From: Methylomonas sp. MK1
Lineage (GTDB): Bacteria; Pseudomonadota; Gammaproteobacteria; Methylococcales; Methylomonadaceae
Direction of reading: 5' to 3'
Length of the DNA stretch: 64,000 nucleotides
Assembly (NCBI RefSeq): GCF_000365425.1
Contig: NZ_AQOV01000001.1
Span: 1,922,001-1,986,000 of the forward strand
Shown here: positions 61,162 through 64,000 of the stretch, piece after piece
Position numbering within the stretch: the stretch's first letter is position 1
Layout of the letters: every line of letters starts with the position of its first letter
Position numbers and translations under genes: made by a program
The notes under the pieces: model-generated
What the model saw: only the letters and a program-made list of their open reading frames with translations
What the model was told of the DNA's origin: nothing
The model's database searches: none

Positions 61162-63273
61162 CTACACTACCAACCTCGGCACTGCCGCCAACAACTTCTG
61201 AGTATACGGATGCTCCGGCGCCCCACAAACCTTCGCAGTCAAGCCTTCTTCTACAATCTTCCCCTTATACATCACCACCGTCCGATCACTGAGATACTCC
61301 ACCACCCCAATGTTATGCGTAATAAACAAAAGGGTCAGATTCCGCCGCCGCCGAATATCCAGCAGCAATTGCAAAATTTCCGCCTGCACCGACACATCCA
61401 GCGCGCTGGTGATTTCGTCGCACACCACAAACTCCGGATTCAAGGCCAAAGCCCGCGCCAAGCCAATACGTTGGCGTTGGCCGCCGGAAAACTCGTGCGG
61501 GTAGCGCCACAGCGATTCGCGGCTAAGTTGCATGTCTTCCAGCAGTTGCCCGGCCAGCTCGATACGCTGCTCTTGATTGGCACCGATGCCATGCACCTTC
61601 ATGGGTTCGGTCAGAGTAGTTTCCACCAGTAAACGAGGATTGAGCGAGGATTGTGGGTCTTGAAAGGCAATCTGCATCTTGCGACGCAGAGGCCTAAGTT
61701 CACGCGCAGATAGACCGGTGAGCTCCTGGCCGTCGATCCGTATACTGCCGGCAGTGGGCCGTTCCAATTGCAACACCGCGCGGCCCAAGGTGGTTTTGCC
61801 GCAGCCGGACTCCCCAACCAAGGCGACGATTTCACCGCGCGGAATGTCCAGTGACACTTCGTCCACTGCTTTTACATAATCGACTGTTTGCCGGAACAAA
61901 CCTTTTTTAATCGGAAACCAAACTTTCAAGTCGCGGATTTGCAGCAGCGGTTCTCCCAGCTTCGTCACTATCTGGGGGGAAATCTTATCGGTATCCCCAT
62001 CGACCCGAGCCGGACTGTTAGTCTCCTCTCGCCTTTGAGGAGGCTGTCGCAAAAGCTCCCTCTCCTCGCGGGAGAGGGTTGGGGTGAGGGGGATCGAATC
62101 AGGTAAAGCATCGATTCGCACGCCCTCACCCTGCCCTCTCCCGGCGGGAGAGGGTTCGGTTTTGGCTTCTACGCCGGGCTCATCTGGCAGAGAGCTATCA
62201 TTCGAAACATTTTGCGTTGACTGTAGCCTTAAGCCGGCGCGCTCCAGTACGGAAAGCAGTTTTTTATCGCTCTTACTCAGCAACTCATCCGACAGAGGGG
62301 GCGAATAAGGTGACGCATCGATTTGCATCCCCTCACCCTGCCCTCTCCCGGGGGGAGAGGGTTCTGCTTCCGTTTTTACGACGGGCTCCTCTGGCAGAGG
62401 GATATCTTCCTCGCTTGGCGATTCGGCGGTTTCGGGAGCAGACGGATTCACACACCTAACCGCCCGGCCCGGTTTGGCCAGATTTTCCGGCACCGCAGCC
62501 AGCAATTGTTGGGTATAGGGATGCTGAGGATGGCGCAGTACTGATTTGCACTCGCCAACTTCCACCAGTTTGCCTTGCTGCATCACTCCTACCCAATGCG
62601 CCATTTGCGCGACCACGCCGAAATCGTGGGTGATGAACAGCATGCTCATGCCGGTGTCGTCCTGGAGTTTGCGCATCAGGCGCAAAATCTCAGCTTGTAC
62701 GGTCACATCCAGCGCGGTGGTCGGCTCGTCGGCAATCAATAATTGCGGCTGGCAGGCCAGCGCCATCGCGATCATGACCCGCTGGCGTTGACCGCCGGAG
62801 AGTTGATGCGGGTAGTCGGCAAAACGGCTGGAAGCGTTGGGGATTTGCACCTGTTCCAAGGCCTTGATGGTACGTTCCATCGCTTCCGCGTCGTCCATAT
62901 CGGCATGATGCAATTGCAAGGCCTCGGTGATTTGCTCGCCGATGCTCATCACCGGATTTAAGGAGGTCATCGGCTCCTGGAAAATCATTGCGATTTGTAA
63001 ACCGCGCACGGCACGGATGCCCGGATCATCCAGGGTTAGCAAGTCCTGCCCGTTCAGCAAAATCTCGCCGCTGGGGTGTGAAGCCACGCCGTCCGGCAAT
63101 AAGCGAATCACCGATAAGGCGCTGACCGACTTGCCGCTGCCGGATTCGCCGACCAAGCAAAAGGTTTCGCCTTTGGGGATGCTGAAACTGATGTCGTCCA
63201 CCGCCCGCACTTCGCCGCCGCCGGACCTTAAATAAGTACGCAGATTGCGCACTTCCAACAAGGCCTCGCTCAT
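61162..63273 (-). CDS. yejF: Fused peptide ABC-transporter ATPase (YejF type)
   Basis: A 703-residue protein with two complete ATP-binding domains. Domain 1 (residues about 5-265) has [17 protein letters not shown] and [11 protein letters not shown]. Domain 2 (about 435-700) has [18 protein letters not shown] and [10 protein letters not shown]. Each has the C-terminal extension of the Opp/Dpp class. Usual fused members have about 530-540 residues; the excess is a linker of about 150 residues, partly made of translated palindromic repeats (62056, 62134 and 62341). It energises import of peptides, or of microcin-like peptides, with YejE encoded just upstream. The start overlaps the permease stop by 4 bases. 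Confidence 0.92.
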   Translation of the reverse strand: MSEALLEVRNLRTYLRSGGGEVRAVDDISFSIPKGETFCLVGESGSGKSVSALSVIRLLPDGVASHPSGEILLNGQDLLTLDDPGIRAVRGLQIAMIFQEPMTSLNPVMSIGEQITEALQLHHADMDDAEAMERTIKALEQVQIPNASSRFADYPHQLSGGQRQRVMIAMALACQPQLLIADEPTTALDVTVQAEILRLMRKLQDDTGMSMLFITHDFGVVAQMAHWVGVMQQGKLVEVGECKSVLRHPQHPYTQQLLAAVPENLAKPGRAVRCVNPSAPETAESPSEEDIPLPEEPVVKTEAEPSPPGRGQGEGMQIDASPYSPPLSDELLSKSDKKLLSVLERAGLRLQSTQNVSNDSSLPDEPGVEAKTEPSPAGRGQGEGVRIDALPDSIPLTPTLSREERELLRQPPQRREETNSPARVDGDTDKISPQIVTKLGEPLLQIRDLKVWFPIKKGLFRQTVDYVKAVDEVSLDIPRGEIVALVGESGCGKTTLGRAVLQLERPTAGSIRIDGQELTGLSARELRPLRRKMQIAFQDPQSSLNPRLLVETTLTEPMKVHGIGANQEQRIELAGQLLEDMQLSRESLWRYPHEFSGGQRQRIGLARALALNPEFVVCDEITSALDVSVQAEILQLLLDIRRRRNLTLLFITHNIGVVEYLSDRTVVMYKGKIVEEGLTAKVCGAPEHPYTQKLLAAVPRLVV
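62056..62090. repeat. Palindromic repeat inside yejF linker, copy 1
   Basis: CCCTCTCC-TCGCG-GGAGAGGG with a GGGGTGAGGG tail. Such palindromes are normally intergenic. Here it is read in frame, giving [13 protein letters not shown]. Confidence 0.8.
62124..62156. repeat. Palindromic repeat inside yejF linker, copy 2
   Basis: CCCTCTCCC (62134-62142) and GGGAGAGGG (62146-62154) around a 3-base loop, preceded by CCTCACCCTG. Translated on the minus strand it reads [13 protein letters not shown]. Confidence 0.8.
62330..62363. repeat. Palindromic repeat inside yejF linker, copy 3
   Basis: CCCTCTCCC (62341-62349) and GGGAGAGGG (62353-62361) around a GGG loop, preceded by CCTCACCCTG. Translated on the minus strand it reads [13 protein letters not shown]. 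Confidence 0.8.
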
Positions 63274-64000
63274 GATTTGACCCCAGCCTTATCCGACAAG
63301 CGCGGGTCAATCGCATCCCGAAACGCTTCGCCGATCAGGTTGTAGGCAAACACCGTCATGAAAATCGAGCCGCCGGGAAATACCGCCATCCACCAGTTAA
63401 ACGTGGAGGATTTAACGGCCTGATCCAGCATCGCGCCCCAGGATGGGGCATCGACCACGCCCAAGCCTAGAAAGCTTAAGGTTGCTTCCGACAGAATCGC
63501 TCCGGCCACCCCAAAGCTGACTGCCACCAATAAAGGCGCGACGCCGTTGGGCAGCATGTGGCGGAATAGGATTGAGGTTAAGGGCAAACCACTGGCGACC
63601 GCCGCCTGCACGTAATCTTGTTTGCGCAGTTTCAAAAATTCCTGACGCACGTAACGCGCGTACCCAGACCAACCGGTGACGCCGATGATCACCATCATCA
63701 TGTACAAACTGCGACCAAAGAAGGCCACGAAAGTCAGCAGTAGAAACAGCGTGGGAATGTCTTCGAAAATCTCTACTAGGCGCATGCCCAGCATATCGAC
63801 GATACCGGAGAAATAGCCCATCAAGCCGCCGACCACGATACCGATAGCCAAAGCAATGCCGGAGGCAATCAGGCCGATGCTTAAGGAAATTCGGCAGGCA
63901 TGGATCATTCGGCTTAACACGTCGGCACCATTTTCTTCCGTGCCCATCCAATGGGTATGGCCTTCGGTGGCGAATGGCGCTTCCAGGCCTTTGCTGCCCA
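63270..64000 (-). CDS. yejE: Peptide ABC-transporter permease (YejE/DppC type), cut by right edge
   Basis: The C-terminal 240 or so residues of a membrane permease; the frame runs open to the window end. It contains HWMGTEENGADVLSRMIHACRISL, typical of the DppC/OppC/YejE start of the transport domain, then the EAA-type coupling loop (YVQAAVASGLPLTSILFRHMLPN) and AILSEATLSFLGLG. It forms the membrane channel with a YejB-like partner that should lie to the right. Its stop overlaps the ATPase start by 4 bases. A methionine at 63947 is internal, not the start. Confidence 0.92.
   Translation of the reverse strand, partial: GSKGLEAPFATEGHTHWMGTEENGADVLSRMIHACRISLSIGLIASGIALAIGIVVGGLMGYFSGIVDMLGMRLVEIFEDIPTLFLLLTFVAFFGRSLYMMMVIIGVTGWSGYARYVRQEFLKLRKQDYVQAAVASGLPLTSILFRHMLPNGVAPLLVAVSFGVAGAILSEATLSFLGLGVVDAPSWGAMLDQAVKSSTFNWWMAVFPGGSIFMTVFAYNLIGEAFRDAIDPRLSDKAGVKS

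Overview
The window reads as a gammaproteobacterial chromosome carrying the right-hand part of a large integrated element. The chromosomal segment has the order csrA, tRNA-Ser(GCT), tRNA-Arg(ACG) found in many gammaproteobacteria. The mix of nitrate transport, DabAB/SulP inorganic-carbon uptake, heavy-metal RND pumps and abundant short palindromic repeats would fit a methylotroph such as a member of the Methylococcales. No methane-oxidation gene is visible, so that placement is a guess.

Region 1 (1-12.2 kb), all but one gene on the plus strand: accessory genes typical of integrative conjugative elements. They are a MoxR/CobS-like AAA+ ATPase (cut by the left edge), a WGR-domain protein, a DUF3150 protein, a CobT-like protein with an HExxH motif and a vWA domain, a membrane coiled-coil protein, a zinc-ribbon protein, several unrecognised small proteins, and a GHKL (Hsp90/histidine-kinase-type) ATPase. 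The GHKL gene is split by a 2.4-kb group II intron encoding a reverse transcriptase with an HNH domain; removing the intron restores one 549-codon frame. Many of these genes are preceded by the same kind of structured leader: a small CCC-loop-GGG hairpin whose 3' arm can instead form a longer stem that encloses a second such hairpin. Three or more copies show compensatory base changes. Another 220-base gap (4749-4970) is almost entirely hairpins.

Region 2 (12.2-25.2 kb): a minus-strand metal-efflux operon in tightly overlapping order (response regulator, sensor kinase, TolC-type, adaptor, RND pump), a few small orphan genes, then two consecutive FlhD-like/FlhC-like regulator pairs. The second FlhD-like protein carries an N-terminal DUF4325 (STAS-like) domain. 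FlhDC relatives (SetCD, AcaCD) are master activators of conjugative elements, so this looks like the element's control locus. An AlpA-like gene follows, and the element appears to end at a tRNA-Asn gene.

Region 3 (25.2-41.7 kb): tRNA-Asn/Arg/Ser, csrA, a candidate Fnr-controlled small RNA, a PhnA/YjdM-type protein, and a nitrate transporter behind an apparent ANTAR (NasT-type) leader together with a PP2C-kinase fusion. The inorganic-carbon block follows: dabB-dabA diverging from a SulP transporter, with a periplasmic alpha-carbonic anhydrase nearby.

Region 4 (42.1-64 kb): a CzcCBA-type efflux operon with a PII-like protein and an OprB-type porin; a ParB-like protein; an envelope lipid group (alpha/beta hydrolase, AcvB/VirJ, MprF, PIG-L deacetylase); an NtrC-type two-component pair; a repeat island (148-bp tandem repeats and a 240-bp duplication); an AbiV-type defence gene; and a YejF/E-type peptide ABC transporter whose inter-domain linker is built partly from translated palindromic repeats. 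The permease gene runs off the right edge.
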